Shown: positions 23,189 to 31,742 of the stretch, one piece after another
Position numbering within the stretch: position 1 is the stretch's first letter
Layout of the letters: every line of letters begins with the position of its first letter
Assembly: GCA_001002285.1 (NCBI GenBank)
Contig: LCLX01000002.1
Span: forward strand, 1 to 64,000
Reading direction: 5' to 3'
Source of the DNA: Microgenomates group bacterium GW2011_GWC1_46_15
Lineage (GTDB): Bacteria > Patescibacteria > Microgenomatia > UBA1400 > UBA12028
DNA: 64,000 bases
Translations under genes and position numbers: made by a program
Notes under the pieces: generated by a model
What the model saw: only the letters and a program-made list of their open reading frames with translations
What the model was told of the DNA's origin: nothing
Databases searched by the model: none

Positions 23189-24583
23189 TTACGACAAAGA
23201 ATGAAAACTCACTGTTACGCGCGTTCCTTTTCCTCTTTTTGACCAAAGAGCAACAGTACCACTCATATGCTCAACAATGGCTTTCGTCATTGCTAACCCC
23301 AGACCGGAACCCTTGGTTATTACTCCCGTTCCACGATAAAACCGGTTAAACACGCGCGGAAGATCGCGTTTGGCAATTCCAACTCCTGTATCTTCAATAC
23401 GCATGTCTACCCTGTGATTGTTCTGCGCACGGAACGTGCTGAGTGTGATCGTGCCGCCGATTTTCGAGTGCGTTACTGCATTGTGCACAACATTGCCGAG
23501 CGCGCGGCGCATCATGTGCGGGTCGGCGAGGAGTACAATATTTTTTTGAATGTTCTTCTGAATGTTTAATCTTTTTTCAGCCCCCAGGGTTTCTGCCAAC
23601 TCCGCAAGCTCCTCCATAATGTTTGACGTATTTACGCGCTGAAGTTTCATATCGCCTTGCGTTTCAATCCGTGAAATCAACAGTAAATCATTAATCGTGC
23701 GGACCATCGCATCAATGGTTTCGATCAATGGCTGCCGGCGGGTGGACGTTTCAGGCAGTTCCCGTTCGATATGCGACCGGAGTACCGCGAGCGGCGTCTT
23801 CAGGGTATGCGCGGCATCAGAAAAAAATTCGTGCTCTTTTGTAAACACGCGCTGAAGCCGTCCAAGCATCGTATTCATGGACATAACAATGGTTTCCAAC
23901 TCCTTTGTAAGATGTGTTTCATCAACGCGTAAAGAAAGGCCGCGGGAACTCGTAATGTGCTGAACGGTCTGTGCGATCTGTTCCAGTGGATTGAGTGCGC
24001 GTTTGACCAACTGCGACCCAATCACAGCCAAAATAACAAGCGTTGCAAACATCACACCAAGAATCAGCACCACGATACTCCGAAACGTTTTTTCGATCAC
24101 TGCCGTTGAGTATCCAACGCCAAGAACGCCTTCGCCGGGGCTTTCGCGCACGGTCACCGAAGCAAACGTCATGTCACCCACACGAAAATGCACGGGCTTG
24201 GTATTTCCCCGTTCTCCCGCGATCATCAGCTTTTGCATCTGGTGCTCCGTCACGATGGAAATGTCCGGGCTGTTCGTTTGGAGGACCGGAGAGCCGTCTG
24301 GAGAAAGGAGAACAACAGTCATGCCCTGAGTACTCACCAAGTTTTTGAGCAGGCGATCGCGCTCCTCACCCCTATAGGTTTCAACAATTTGCTTTGCTTC
24401 GTTGATCACCACGTGAATGTGATGGTCAATCTGATTGTGCAGAGTAACAAAAAACACTACGCTGAACAAAAAAGCGAGCAGGGCAAACGCGCAGAGTGTA
24501 GAAACAATGTAAAAAGATGTGAGCCGTCCACGAAGCGTGTGCATAAACGAAAACGAGCGCAACCATTGCAAAAAATGTATCAT
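23189..24583 (-). CDS. sensor histidine kinase with HAMP domain
   Basis: A 464-aa kinase. It has membrane helix 1 (about 28-50), an extracytoplasmic sensor of about 130 residues, helix 2 (about 165-190), HAMP, then HisKA with the phospho-acceptor His in DAAHTLKTPLAV, and HATPase_c with N-box NVVHNAVTH, DTGVGI and GSGLGLAM. The layout is that of the CusS/MprB/QseC group. The sensor has few cysteines or methionines, so the ligand is not obvious. The start overlaps the end of the regulator gene (ATGA). Position inside the island points to metal sensing. Confidence 0.92.
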   Translation of the reverse strand: MIHFLQWLRSFSFMHTLRGRLTSFYIVSTLCAFALLAFLFSVVFFVTLHNQIDHHIHVVINEAKQIVETYRGEERDRLLKNLVSTQGMTVVLLSPDGSPVLQTNSPDISIVTEHQMQKLMIAGERGNTKPVHFRVGDMTFASVTVRESPGEGVLGVGYSTAVIEKTFRSIVVLILGVMFATLVILAVIGSQLVKRALNPLEQIAQTVQHITSSRGLSLRVDETHLTKELETIVMSMNTMLGRLQRVFTKEHEFFSDAAHTLKTPLAVLRSHIERELPETSTRRQPLIETIDAMVRTINDLLLISRIETQGDMKLQRVNTSNIMEELAELAETLGAEKRLNIQKNIQKNIVLLADPHMMRRALGNVVHNAVTHSKIGGTITLSTFRAQNNHRVDMRIEDTGVGIAKRDLPRVFNRFYRGTGVITKGSGLGLAMTKAIVEHMSGTVALWSKRGKGTRVTVSFHSLS

Positions 24584-25254
24584 CGTGTGTCCGAAAAACT
24601 ATATCCGCCGCCGCGGATGGTATGAATCATGCGTTTTTTCCCCTGTACATCAATTTTCCTTCGGAGATTGCGGATGTACACGTCAACAACATTTGAAAAC
24701 GTTTCAAAATCGCTTCCCCACACGTGTTCCATAATCATCGCGCGAGAAACTACTTCGTCACTGTGCCGTGCCAAAAACTCCAATACAGCAAACTCTTTGG
24801 CCGAAAACGTGATCGGAACATGTTTCCGCACTACCCGGTGTGTCTGCGGATTGATGGTGATATCTCCAACGCGCAGAATCGGAAGCGGCTCTTTGCTGTT
24901 TCGCCGGATGAGCGCGCGTACGCGGGCAACGAGTTCGCGGGAGTCCACCGGTTTGGATACGTAGTCGTCCGCCCCCGTGTCTAAACCCCGGACGCGGTCT
25001 TCGATTCCGTCGCGTACCGTCATCATTACAATAGGTGTTTTGTTTTTCCTCTTCCTGAGTTGCGCGCATACATCAAATCCGTTCCCGTCTGGAAGCATGA
25101 TATCAAGAACGATGCAGTCATACCCATATTCCGTTGCCTGAAAAAGGCCGTCTACCGCTGTATGCGCTGTGTCAACGGCAAATCCCACGTGCTCAAGCGC
25201 GGTGTGGAGGTTGCGCGCGAGCGTTTGGTCGTCTTCAACCAGAAGTACTTTCAT
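24580..25254 (-). CDS. OmpR-family response regulator
   Basis: A 224-aa regulator. The receiver domain has the phosphoryl Asp51 (CIVLDIMLPDG), Asp8/9 and Lys in VSKPVDS. A winged-helix DNA-binding domain follows (about residues 125-222, ending NLRRKIDVQGKKRMIHTIRGGGYSF). It is cotranscribed with the kinase. It is the obvious candidate to bind the TTCAT-N6-TTCAT repeats found three times in the island. TATAAT lies exactly six bases before the ATG. Confidence 0.94.
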   Translation of the reverse strand: MKVLLVEDDQTLARNLHTALEHVGFAVDTAHTAVDGLFQATEYGYDCIVLDIMLPDGNGFDVCAQLRKRKNKTPIVMMTVRDGIEDRVRGLDTGADDYVSKPVDSRELVARVRALIRRNSKEPLPILRVGDITINPQTHRVVRKHVPITFSAKEFAVLEFLARHSDEVVSRAMIMEHVWGSDFETFSNVVDVYIRNLRRKIDVQGKKRMIHTIRGGGYSFSDTR

Positions 25255-25260
25255 GCCCGC

Positions 25261-25266
25261 ATTATA
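25261..25266 (-). promoter_or_regulatory. -10 element of the response-regulator gene (leaderless)
   Basis: TATAAT, six bases before the ATG at 25254. Confidence 0.55.
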
Positions 25267-25304
25267 TACCGCCCCGCATATTACTCATGCACTACATCGA
25301 GTTC

Positions 25305-25337
25305 TTCATCTTCCCTTCATGTTCGTAAAAGTATGGT
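25305..25337 (+). promoter_or_regulatory. response-regulator-type promoter for the copper operon
   Basis: TTCAT (25305-25309), six bases, TTCAT (25316-25320), eleven bases, TATGGT (25332-25337). The inner bases closely match the minus-strand copy at 21281-21296 (TTCATC..CCTTCATGTT in both). Confidence 0.62.
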
Positions 25338-25401
25338 AAACACGCACCGTATGTCCTATGATGAAAGTAGTAGCATAGTTTTGGGGAAGAAGGTGAAAAA
25401 T

Positions 25402-25671
25402 ATGAAAAAACACCATCTTATGGCAGCAAACGCGCTCGCGTTGACTGCACTTGTTGTATGGGTCACCTGTTCCATCTTTGTGACGATGTTTCCGGGCACA
25501 GCAGAAATGGTAACATTGGCGATGCTTCACGGCAGAAACTTTGCCGGAACTCGCATGATGCAGGTAACCCCAGGAGGATTTGGTCTTGGTGGAGTTGTTC
25601 TCGTCGCATACGCCTGGTTTATTGGATATGTACACAGCGCGATTACGGAGAAACTCCAAAAGCGCAGATAG
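25402..25671 (+). CDS. DUF5676 membrane protein
   Basis: An 89-aa protein with two membrane helices (ALALTALVVWVTCSIFVTMF and GLGGVVLVAYAWFIGYVHSA) separated by a loop with MLHGRNF. This pattern matches DUF5676, often seen near copper and other metal genes. GAAGGTG precedes the ATG; the frame is open further upstream, where an ATG at 25351 is also usable. It is first in the copper operon, followed by cupredoxin. Confidence 0.78.
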   Translation: MKKHHLMAANALALTALVVWVTCSIFVTMFPGTAEMVTLAMLHGRNFAGTRMMQVTPGGFGLGGVVLVAYAWFIGYVHSAITEKLQKRR

Positions 25672-25704
25672 TCTATTGAATGGTTTGACTAAGGAAGGTG
25701 AAAT

Positions 25705-26061
25705 ATGCTGACATTTTTTGTCAATGTTTTTGGCGCTGGATTGATGATCTTTACGTACTGGTTTTTCTTTATGAAAAAGGAGGAAAAAGCTGTGGAAGCA
25801 GAATCGCGTCTTACAATTACCGTTGACGGCGGATACACACCAAATGTTATCCAGTTAAAAAGGGGGCAGAAAACAACGTTGGCGTTTTTCCGCAAAGACC
25901 CCAGCTCGTGTTTGGAAGAAGTGGTGATGTCTGAGTTTAAGATCAGACAGTTTCTTCCGCTCAATCAAACGACAGATATTGTTATTACGCCAAAAGAAAC
26001 GGGAACCTTTGACATTCATTGTGGGATGAATATGTATCATGGGAAAATCGAGGTCGTATGA
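25705..26061 (+). CDS. membrane-anchored cupredoxin
   Basis: A 118-aa protein with an N-terminal membrane anchor (residues 4-22) and a cupredoxin_1 domain facing outward. Likely copper ligands are the Cys in DPSSCLEEV, and the Cys and Met residues in IHCGMNMYHG. It resembles the cupredoxin modules that accompany or fuse to CopA. AAGGTG precedes the ATG, and its stop overlaps the start of copA (ATGA), so translation is coupled. Confidence 0.85.
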   Translation: MLTFFVNVFGAGLMIFTYWFFFMKKEEKAVEAESRLTITVDGGYTPNVIQLKRGQKTTLAFFRKDPSSCLEEVVMSEFKIRQFLPLNQTTDIVITPKETGTFDIHCGMNMYHGKIEVV

Positions 26062-28286
26062 AAAAACTTTCGTTTCCCATTACCGGCATGCACTGCGCGA
26101 GTTGCGCGATGAACATTCAGCGCAAGCTCTTGAAAACGTCTGGTGTGGCATCTGCAAACGTTAACTACGCAAACGAACAGGCAACCGTTGAGTTTGATGA
26201 GAATATGTGCTCGGAACCTCAGCTTGGAAAAGCGGTAGAATCCTTGGGGTACAAAGCGCATATTGGCGAGCAAAAAGGGTCTGAAGATATTGTTGAAGAG
26301 GCGCGGGCGCACGATCTCACCGAACTGAAGCGTAAACTTTGGGTAAGCGGGATACTGAGTGCGCTTTTACTCACCGCGGCGATGATTCCGTTTGCTCCAC
26401 CATTCCTCAAAAATCCATGGCTCATGTGGCTTCTTGCAACGCCTGTGCAGTTTTGGGCCGGCTGGCAGTATTATCAAAGCGCGTGGTCAGGACTCAAAAA
26501 CCGCAGTGCGAACATGGATACGCTCATCGCTCTGGGAACATCTGTTGCGTATCTCTACTCCGTGTTTGTTGTTTTGCAAAAATCTCTGCTGGAGGGTCTT
26601 GGGTTGCGGGCAGATGTGTACTTTGAAGTGTCGGCAACAATCATTACGCTTATCTTACTTGGGAAATTTTTTGAACTGCGCGCAAAAGGACAGACATCGG
26701 CGGCGATTAGAAAACTCATTGGCCTGCAGGCAAAAACGGCACGAGTTCTTCGCGATGGGGAGGAACTCCAACTACCAATTGACCACATTGTAAAAGGGGA
26801 TCGCCTGCTTGTGAAACCTGGTGAAAAAATTCCCGTGGATGGCGTGATCGCAAAAGGAGCCACTTCAATTGATGAAAGTATGGTGACGGGTGAAAGCTTG
26901 CCTGTCGAAAAAGGGGAAGGGAGTAAAGTGATCGGTGCGACCATTAACCAGTCCGGCGCGTTTGAAATGACTGCAGAAAAAGTTGGTGCGGAAACAATGC
27001 TTGCGCAAATCATTGAACTTGTAAAAGAAGCGCAGGGGTCGCGTGCGCCGATTCAAAAACTCGTGGACATTATCTCATCGTACTTTGTGCCAATTGTCAT
27101 CATGCTCGCAATCCTCACCTTTTTACTGTGGTTTAACTTTGGGCCGGAGCCCCAGCTTGTGCGTGCGCTCATCAGCCTCATTGCCGTGCTGATTATCGCG
27201 TGCCCGTGCGCGCTTGGGCTGGCAACGCCGACATCAATCATGGTGGGAACAGGAAAAGGCGCGGAGAACGGCATTCTCATTAAAGACGCCGAAGCACTGG
27301 AAGTCGCGGGAAAAATCCAAACGGTGGTGTTTGACAAAACCGGTACACTCACGGAAGGGAAACCCAAAGTGCAGGGGGTTGAGTATACCTCTGGCGTGAA
27401 AAACGGCGCGAAAAACATGACGCGGCTGAAGGCGCTCATTTTTTCTGCGGAAAAACAGTCGCACCACCCGTTGGCTGATGCCGTCGTGAAACATTTTGAG
27501 AACGAAGTAAAACCCATTGAGGTAACAAAGTTTCTTGATATTTCCGGATTTGGCATTGCGGCAACACTTGGAAAAGACAAGTTATTGATTGGCACGGAAA
27601 AACTCATGCAAAGGGAACATATTACCATTCCGCAGTTGCTTAAGCAAAAAGCCGAACAAGCAAAGGAAAACGCGCAAACCGTGTCGTACGTTGCACTCAA
27701 CAACACGTGCGTTGCACTCATTAGTATTGCAGACACCGTGAAGCCCGCGGCAAAAGATGTGATCGCCACGCTCAAAAAAGCCGGAATCCAGACCGTCATG
27801 ATTACGGGCGATAACACGGCCACGGCAAACGCCATCGCCAAACAGATCGGCGTGGACATCGTACTCGCCGAGGTGCTTCCACAGGACAAAGAAGCAAAAA
27901 TCCAGGAGCTTAAAAAACAAGGTAAAAAGGTGGCGATGGTGGGAGATGGCATTAACGATGCTCCGGCACTTGCCGCCGCAGACGTGGGAATTGCGATGGG
28001 CAATGGAACAGACGTGGCTATTGAGTCCGCTGGCATTGTTCTTCTGCGGAGCGACATCGGCCTCGTACCAAAAGCGCTCAAACTTTCTAAATCCACAATG
28101 CGCAACATCAAAGAAAATCTTGTGTGGGCGTTCGGGTATAATGTTATTCTGATTCCTGTCGCGATGGGCGCATTGTATCCATTCCTCGGTATCCAACTGC
28201 ATCCCATTCTGGCAAGCGGAGCGATGGCGTTGTCAAGTGTGTCGGTTGTTACGAACGCGTTACGGTTAAAAAAAGTAAAGATATAA
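26058..28286 (+). CDS. copA: copper-exporting P1B-type ATPase
   Basis: A complete 742-aa P1B-1 ATPase. One N-terminal HMA domain (GMHCASC, residues 10-16) precedes eight membrane helices with the CPC metal site (IIACPCALG, about residue 381). The phosphorylation motif is DKTGTLTEG (about 425), with HP in SHHPLAD and the hinge MVGDGINDAPAL (about 627). The HMA and CPC motifs together with the final helix residues indicate Cu(I)/Ag(I) export. It lies between a cupredoxin and a TauE/cupredoxin protein. Confidence 0.96.
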   Translation: MKKLSFPITGMHCASCAMNIQRKLLKTSGVASANVNYANEQATVEFDENMCSEPQLGKAVESLGYKAHIGEQKGSEDIVEEARAHDLTELKRKLWVSGILSALLLTAAMIPFAPPFLKNPWLMWLLATPVQFWAGWQYYQSAWSGLKNRSANMDTLIALGTSVAYLYSVFVVLQKSLLEGLGLRADVYFEVSATIITLILLGKFFELRAKGQTSAAIRKLIGLQAKTARVLRDGEELQLPIDHIVKGDRLLVKPGEKIPVDGVIAKGATSIDESMVTGESLPVEKGEGSKVIGATINQSGAFEMTAEKVGAETMLAQIIELVKEAQGSRAPIQKLVDIISSYFVPIVIMLAILTFLLWFNFGPEPQLVRALISLIAVLIIACPCALGLATPTSIMVGTGKGAENGILIKDAEALEVAGKIQTVVFDKTGTLTEGKPKVQGVEYTSGVKNGAKNMTRLKALIFSAEKQSHHPLADAVVKHFENEVKPIEVTKFLDISGFGIAATLGKDKLLIGTEKLMQREHITIPQLLKQKAEQAKENAQTVSYVALNNTCVALISIADTVKPAAKDVIATLKKAGIQTVMITGDNTATANAIAKQIGVDIVLAEVLPQDKEAKIQELKKQGKKVAMVGDGINDAPALAAADVGIAMGNGTDVAIESAGIVLLRSDIGLVPKALKLSKSTMRNIKENLVWAFGYNVILIPVAMGALYPFLGIQLHPILASGAMALSSVSVVTNALRLKKVKI

Positions 28287-28298
28287 AAAGGTAGTCGT

Positions 28299-29453
28299 AT
28301 GAATCTTTGGGCGATTTTTTTGATCGGGCTCACGACGGGCGGGTTGTCGTGCTTGGCAGTGCAGGGGGGCTTACTCGCCGGCATTATTGCGAACGAAAAA
28401 GAGGAGGAGCTCTCCACACAGGAACACGATGCCCACTCGCGTAAGGCGGCGCGGCGGGAAGCGTACTTACAGAAACTCCGCAGTACAGAAGCGCGCATGA
28501 ATCCACTGGCGAGTGTTCAACGCGTGCTTGCGGGATTTGATTGGCTGCCGATTACCATGTTTTTGGTTGCCAAACTACTTTCGCATGTCGCGCTTGGCGC
28601 GCTGTTGGGTGCGCTTGGCTCTGTCATCACGTTAAGTCTGGGCGTTCGTCTCACGTTCCAAGTGTTCACCGCGTTATTTATGTTCGCGACCGCGATGAAT
28701 CTGCTCGAAGTCCACCCGATTTTCCGGTATGTGATGTTCCAGCCCCCGCGGTTTCTCCAGCGGTTTATCCGCAACACCGCGCGCGGAAAGGCGATGTTTA
28801 CCCCGGCAATCCTCGGACTGTTGACTGTCTTTATTCCATGCGGTGTAACACAGGCGATGGAAGTGATTGCGATTAATACCGGCAATCCCGTGTACGGTGC
28901 GCTCATCATGGGCGCGTTCGTGCTAGGCACGTCACCACTGTTTACACTGATTGGCATTGCCACCGCAAAGTTTTCCGATTTGTGGAACCATCGCTTTTTA
29001 CAGGTTGCCGCAGTCGCTCTTATATTCATGACGTTGTATAGCTTGAACGGCGTATTTGTGGTACTCAACCTCCCGTTTTCTGCACAAAATATCGTGCGGA
29101 CCATTGCTGATTTCGGCAAGCCGCCGGACTGGTACGGCTCGGCGGGCGCACTGGCGGCGGGGAATAGTGTTGTCCCTACCACCAACGGCAAACAGGTGGT
29201 TACGATCAGTGTAACCAACAATGGGTACACACCCAAAGAGTTTACGGTAAAGGCGGGCGTACCGGTTGAACTGGATCTTGAAACAAACAAAGTGTACACG
29301 TGTGCGTCGTCATTTACGTTCCGCACGTTCAATATCTTCGTTCAGCTCAAGCCCACCGACTCCAAAATTCTTGCGTTTACGCCAACCGAGAAAGGGAGTT
29401 TCCAGTTTTCGTGCTCGATGGGGATGTACACGGGCATGATGCACGTCATTTAG
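28299..29453 (+). CDS. TauE/SafE-type membrane protein fused to a cupredoxin domain
   Basis: A 384-aa fusion. Residues 1 to about 275 form a sulfite-exporter TauE/SafE (DsbD-like urease accessory) membrane domain with conserved TTGGLSCLAVQGG and IPCGVTQAMEV. A linker leads to a C-terminal cupredoxin (about 290-384) with YTCASSF and FQFSCSMGMYTGM. Its copper ligands parallel those of the separate cupredoxin upstream. Members of this architecture are known from copper clusters. AAAGGT lies upstream; 12 bases separate it from copA. Confidence 0.88.
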   Translation: MNLWAIFLIGLTTGGLSCLAVQGGLLAGIIANEKEEELSTQEHDAHSRKAARREAYLQKLRSTEARMNPLASVQRVLAGFDWLPITMFLVAKLLSHVALGALLGALGSVITLSLGVRLTFQVFTALFMFATAMNLLEVHPIFRYVMFQPPRFLQRFIRNTARGKAMFTPAILGLLTVFIPCGVTQAMEVIAINTGNPVYGALIMGAFVLGTSPLFTLIGIATAKFSDLWNHRFLQVAAVALIFMTLYSLNGVFVVLNLPFSAQNIVRTIADFGKPPDWYGSAGALAAGNSVVPTTNGKQVVTISVTNNGYTPKEFTVKAGVPVELDLETNKVYTCASSFTFRTFNIFVQLKPTDSKILAFTPTEKGSFQFSCSMGMYTGMMHVI

Positions 29454-29475
29454 TCGCATGTGAGAGAGGAGAACT

Positions 29476-29712
29476 ATGTTTGGACTATTCAACAAAAAAC
29501 CGCGCGGAGAAACCATCACGCTGAGTATTGACGGCATGCACTGCGTATCGTGCAGTATGAATATTGACGGCACACTTGAGGATTTGGGCGGCGTGATCGA
29601 AAGTAAAACAAACTATGCGAGCGGGAAAACAATCATTGTGTACGATCCAAAAACATTTTCACTGGAAAAAAGCCGGAAAGCGATCGAAGCGCTTGGGTAC
29701 AGCGTTTCTTGA
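29476..29712 (+). CDS. copZ: HMA-domain copper chaperone, CopZ-like
   Basis: A 78-aa protein with one heavy-metal-associated domain. The metal loop is GMHCVSCSMN and the family end motif is IEALGYSVS. It should deliver Cu(I) to CopA, whose own HMA domain is closely similar (GMHCASCAMN). Unlike B. subtilis CopZ it has a short FGLFNKKPRGE extension. GAGGAG precedes the ATG. It is last in the operon. Confidence 0.9.
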   Translation: MFGLFNKKPRGETITLSIDGMHCVSCSMNIDGTLEDLGGVIESKTNYASGKTIIVYDPKTFSLEKSRKAIEALGYSVS

Positions 29713-29717
29713 CTTTC

Positions 29718-29726
29718 TGGTATAAT
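29718..29726 (+). promoter_or_regulatory. extended -10 promoter for the 29756-30672 operon
   Basis: TGGTATAAT, overlapping the end of the chaperone gene. It gives a short 5' leader containing AAGGAGG before the ATG at 29756, so this operon is not leaderless. Confidence 0.6.
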
Positions 29727-29755
29727 GCGGCATATCAAGCTATATAAGGAGGCAT

Positions 29756-30094
29756 ATGCCACAGGCATCGCAAGAAAAATTTCCAAAAGCAGTGGTAGTG
29801 CTGAAAAATGATTTTGTTCCAACTGGAAAAGCTCGAAGCGCTATTGAGTGTGGGCCGCATGGGTGTGAGTGGCATAGGCAGGGCATGAGTGTTAAAGTTA
29901 TTCCCACAAACATACCTTTGGAACATCCGACATTGATTATTACGCAAGTGGAAGGTACGCCATCTATGACTTTAGAAGAATTCCAAAAGTTCGTGCAGAC
30001 CAATCTTGCTTTTGTTGGTATTGATGTTGGGGCGTACACAATGGAACTTCTCGCAGGAACAACGCAGAAAACAGAAAATGCAGTAAAATCTTAA
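29756..30094 (+). CDS. hypothetical protein, 112 aa
   Basis: Not recognised. A beta-rich start (AVVVLKNDF) precedes a C-x-x-x-x-C pair with His (ECGPHGCEWHRQG), a possible metal site, and a helical end. AAGGAGG lies five bases before the ATG. It opens a three-gene operon that follows the copper operon but has its own promoter. Confidence 0.65.
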   Translation: MPQASQEKFPKAVVVLKNDFVPTGKARSAIECGPHGCEWHRQGMSVKVIPTNIPLEHPTLIITQVEGTPSMTLEEFQKFVQTNLAFVGIDVGAYTMELLAGTTQKTENAVKS

Positions 30095-30106
30095 AAAAGA
30101 AGGCAT

Positions 30107-30376
30107 ATGCCACCAACAGACGAACAACATGTAGATTGGTATGCAGAAGTTGAGATTCCCCCATATACACCAAAAGATCCTCTCAGTGTAACAAAAGCGG
30201 CAACTATAGCGGGGGTTCAGGTGTTTCATAATGACGGAAAAAAATGTACTTTTTATCTTCCGCTTGAAGAAAAACAAGATAGAGAAACACTTTTAGCTCG
30301 GGTACGGGATGCACTTGGATTTCTCGATATTCCTGCGCATGTTCTTATTAAAATGACTGCGGAAACCACTGTATGA
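30107..30376 (+). CDS. hypothetical protein, 89 aa
   Basis: Not recognised. A small alpha/beta protein with regular hydrophobic strands (AATIAGVQVFHNDG and KCTFYLPLEE) and one helix (ETLLARVRDALGF). GAAGG precedes the ATG. Its stop overlaps the ATG of the next gene. Confidence 0.65.
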   Translation: MPPTDEQHVDWYAEVEIPPYTPKDPLSVTKAATIAGVQVFHNDGKKCTFYLPLEEKQDRETLLARVRDALGFLDIPAHVLIKMTAETTV

Positions 30377-30672
30377 GCGAACAATTATCAGATCTCCAAG
30401 CAGAACTTTCTCAAAAATTTCATGATATTGTTGATTTCCTGCGGAAAAATGCGCCAGTATTGCTCCTCGCTTTGGTGGGATCCGTCGCCGGCGGATACAT
30501 TGCCACGCGCGGCACCGATGTTGTCAACGCGTTTTTTGGAACAACATCACAAGAAGACGCTTCGCTTCCCCCGTGCCCTGACTCCGCACTCGCGGTAGAC
30601 AGCAGTGCAAACACCGCTTCCGGGCAGGCGCTTGGACTCAACGGAACGCAGATGTGCGCGTTCAACAGATAA
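30373..30672 (+). CDS. membrane-anchored hypothetical protein, 99 aa
   Basis: A cytoplasmic helical N-terminus (ELSQKFHDIVDFLRKN), one membrane helix (APVLLLALVGSVAGGYIAT) and a short outer tail with a PPCPDS and a CAFNR cysteine. Not recognised. It is translationally coupled (ATGA) to the preceding gene. Confidence 0.65.
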   Translation: MSEQLSDLQAELSQKFHDIVDFLRKNAPVLLLALVGSVAGGYIATRGTDVVNAFFGTTSQEDASLPPCPDSALAVDSSANTASGQALGLNGTQMCAFNR

Positions 30673-30689
30673 TTTCCCCAAGAAAACCG

Positions 30690-30698
30690 TGATATAAT
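30690..30698 (+). promoter_or_regulatory. extended -10 of tRNA-Lys
   Basis: TGATATAAT, 28 bases before the first base of the tRNA. Confidence 0.55.
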
Positions 30699-30726
30699 TT
30701 CATCTGAAAAGCCCTGCGGGGTAAAA

Positions 30727-30798
30727 GGGCCGGTAGCTCAGTGGTAGAGCAGTTGCCTCTTAAGCAACTTGTCGAGAGTTCGATCCTCTCCCGGCTCA
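30727..30798 (+). tRNA. tRNA-Lys(CTT)
   Basis: Cloverleaf on the plus strand. Acceptor GGGCCGG/CCGGCTC (one G-T pair), anticodon stem GTTGC/GCAAC with loop CTCTTAA (anticodon CTT). No CCA. The AT-rich restriction region begins just after it. Confidence 0.94.
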
Positions 30799-30813
30799 CA
30801 AGAAAAGAAATAC

Positions 30814-30838
30814 TGTCGGACGGAGGACTGATCCGACA
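30814..30838 (-). terminator. hairpin between tRNA-Lys and DUF3892 gene
   Basis: A 7-bp perfect stem TGTCGGA/TCCGACA with an 11-base loop. On the minus strand it is followed by a loosely T-rich stretch (ATTTCTTTTCTT), so it may end the DUF3892 transcript and perhaps the tRNA transcript too. Confidence 0.45.
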
Positions 30839-30844
30839 ATAAAA

Positions 30845-31135
30845 TTACCTACATTCTAAAAGTTCGAGTAGATTGTTTGTTAATCTACCGTCAGATGTTG
30901 TCTGTAAAAACTCTGTACCACGAGAGCTTTTCTTAACTTGACAATACACTTTTTTTTCAAATCGGTCAGTAACATAAGCACTACCACCTTCTTTCATGAA
31001 TTTTACCATTGTTACTCGATCTGTTCTGCCTCTTTCTTTGGTCATTTCATTTTCCCAACCGTAATAACTCACAGCCTCATGTGGATTCTCATGATAACCT
31101 TCAGATTTATTGATGCATATTATTCGCACGGCCAT
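30845..31135 (-). CDS. DUF3892 domain protein
   Basis: A 96-aa protein with the DUF3892 pattern: IICINKSEGYHENPHEAVSYYGW at the start, then a beta-rich core with GGSAYVTD. Function unknown; DUF3892 proteins are often seen in mobile or defence settings. The ATG at 31135 has AGAGGGTGAT upstream. It faces the restriction operon. Confidence 0.8.
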   Translation of the reverse strand: MAVRIICINKSEGYHENPHEAVSYYGWENEMTKERGRTDRVTMVKFMKEGGSAYVTDRFEKKVYCQVKKSSRGTEFLQTTSDGRLTNNLLELLECR

Positions 31136-31406
31136 ATTAATCACCCTCTTTCAAAAATTCCCGTTACAGTAATTTATCAAGAATTTTGTTGAATATCTCA
31201 AAAATCCTCCTTCTCTGAAAAATGATCCAGAGTTCACTGATATTCTTCTCGATTTCTCTCAAAAACCTGCGCATTCTGTATGAGGCTTGCCAACTTGCCA
31301 TACTTGGGAATATAATCTTCGTATGTCCTGCAAGCATTGGTTTAAACCAACGAGCCAAGATACTTGCATAATGTAAGCATACACATACACGTGTGTCAAT
31401 ATCCAA

Positions 31407-31742
31407 ATGATCACAAAAATTGAACTTGGTCAAAGAATAGCCGTCGCCCGCAAACGGCTCAGAATTACCCAATCACACCTTGGAAAACTATTTGGAAATA
31501 TTACTCACGCAGCAATATCAGATATTGAGAGAGGAAAGACTTCTTTGAGTATTGAAAAAATTTCAATAATAGCGAATCTTCTTCATATCACGTTCGAAGA
31601 ATTAACCGCAGATAACTCTGTTCTTACCGGGTCGATTTTCCAAATGAGGAGTTTTTCGGATTCACAGGATATTCCTAACGATAATTCTGCTATTAACAAA
31701 TTTGAAGAATACATAAACAAATTTGTCAAAAAAAATGATTAG
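31407..31742 (+). CDS. XRE-family transcriptional regulator
   Basis: A 111-aa protein with an N-terminal helix-turn-helix (about residues 8-60: LRITQSHLGKLFGNITHAAI, then DIERGKTSLSIEKI). The C-terminus is acidic. Its stop overlaps the start of the ImmA-like protease by eight bases. By analogy with ImmR/ImmA, it is probably a repressor that its partner can cleave, controlling this island. Confidence 0.88.
   Translation: MITKIELGQRIAVARKRLRITQSHLGKLFGNITHAAISDIERGKTSLSIEKISIIANLLHITFEELTADNSVLTGSIFQMRSFSDSQDIPNDNSAINKFEEYINKFVKKND

Noticed and set aside
27053..28498. 481-codon frame antisense to copA and the TauE fusion
   Set aside because: copA is unmistakable on the other strand; the antisense frame is a by-product of its codon usage.
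31164..31472. 102-codon minus-strand frame in the gap before the XRE gene
   Set aside because: Its first part runs antisense to the XRE gene. The remainder has no ribosome site or -10 at the right distance and no recognisable family.
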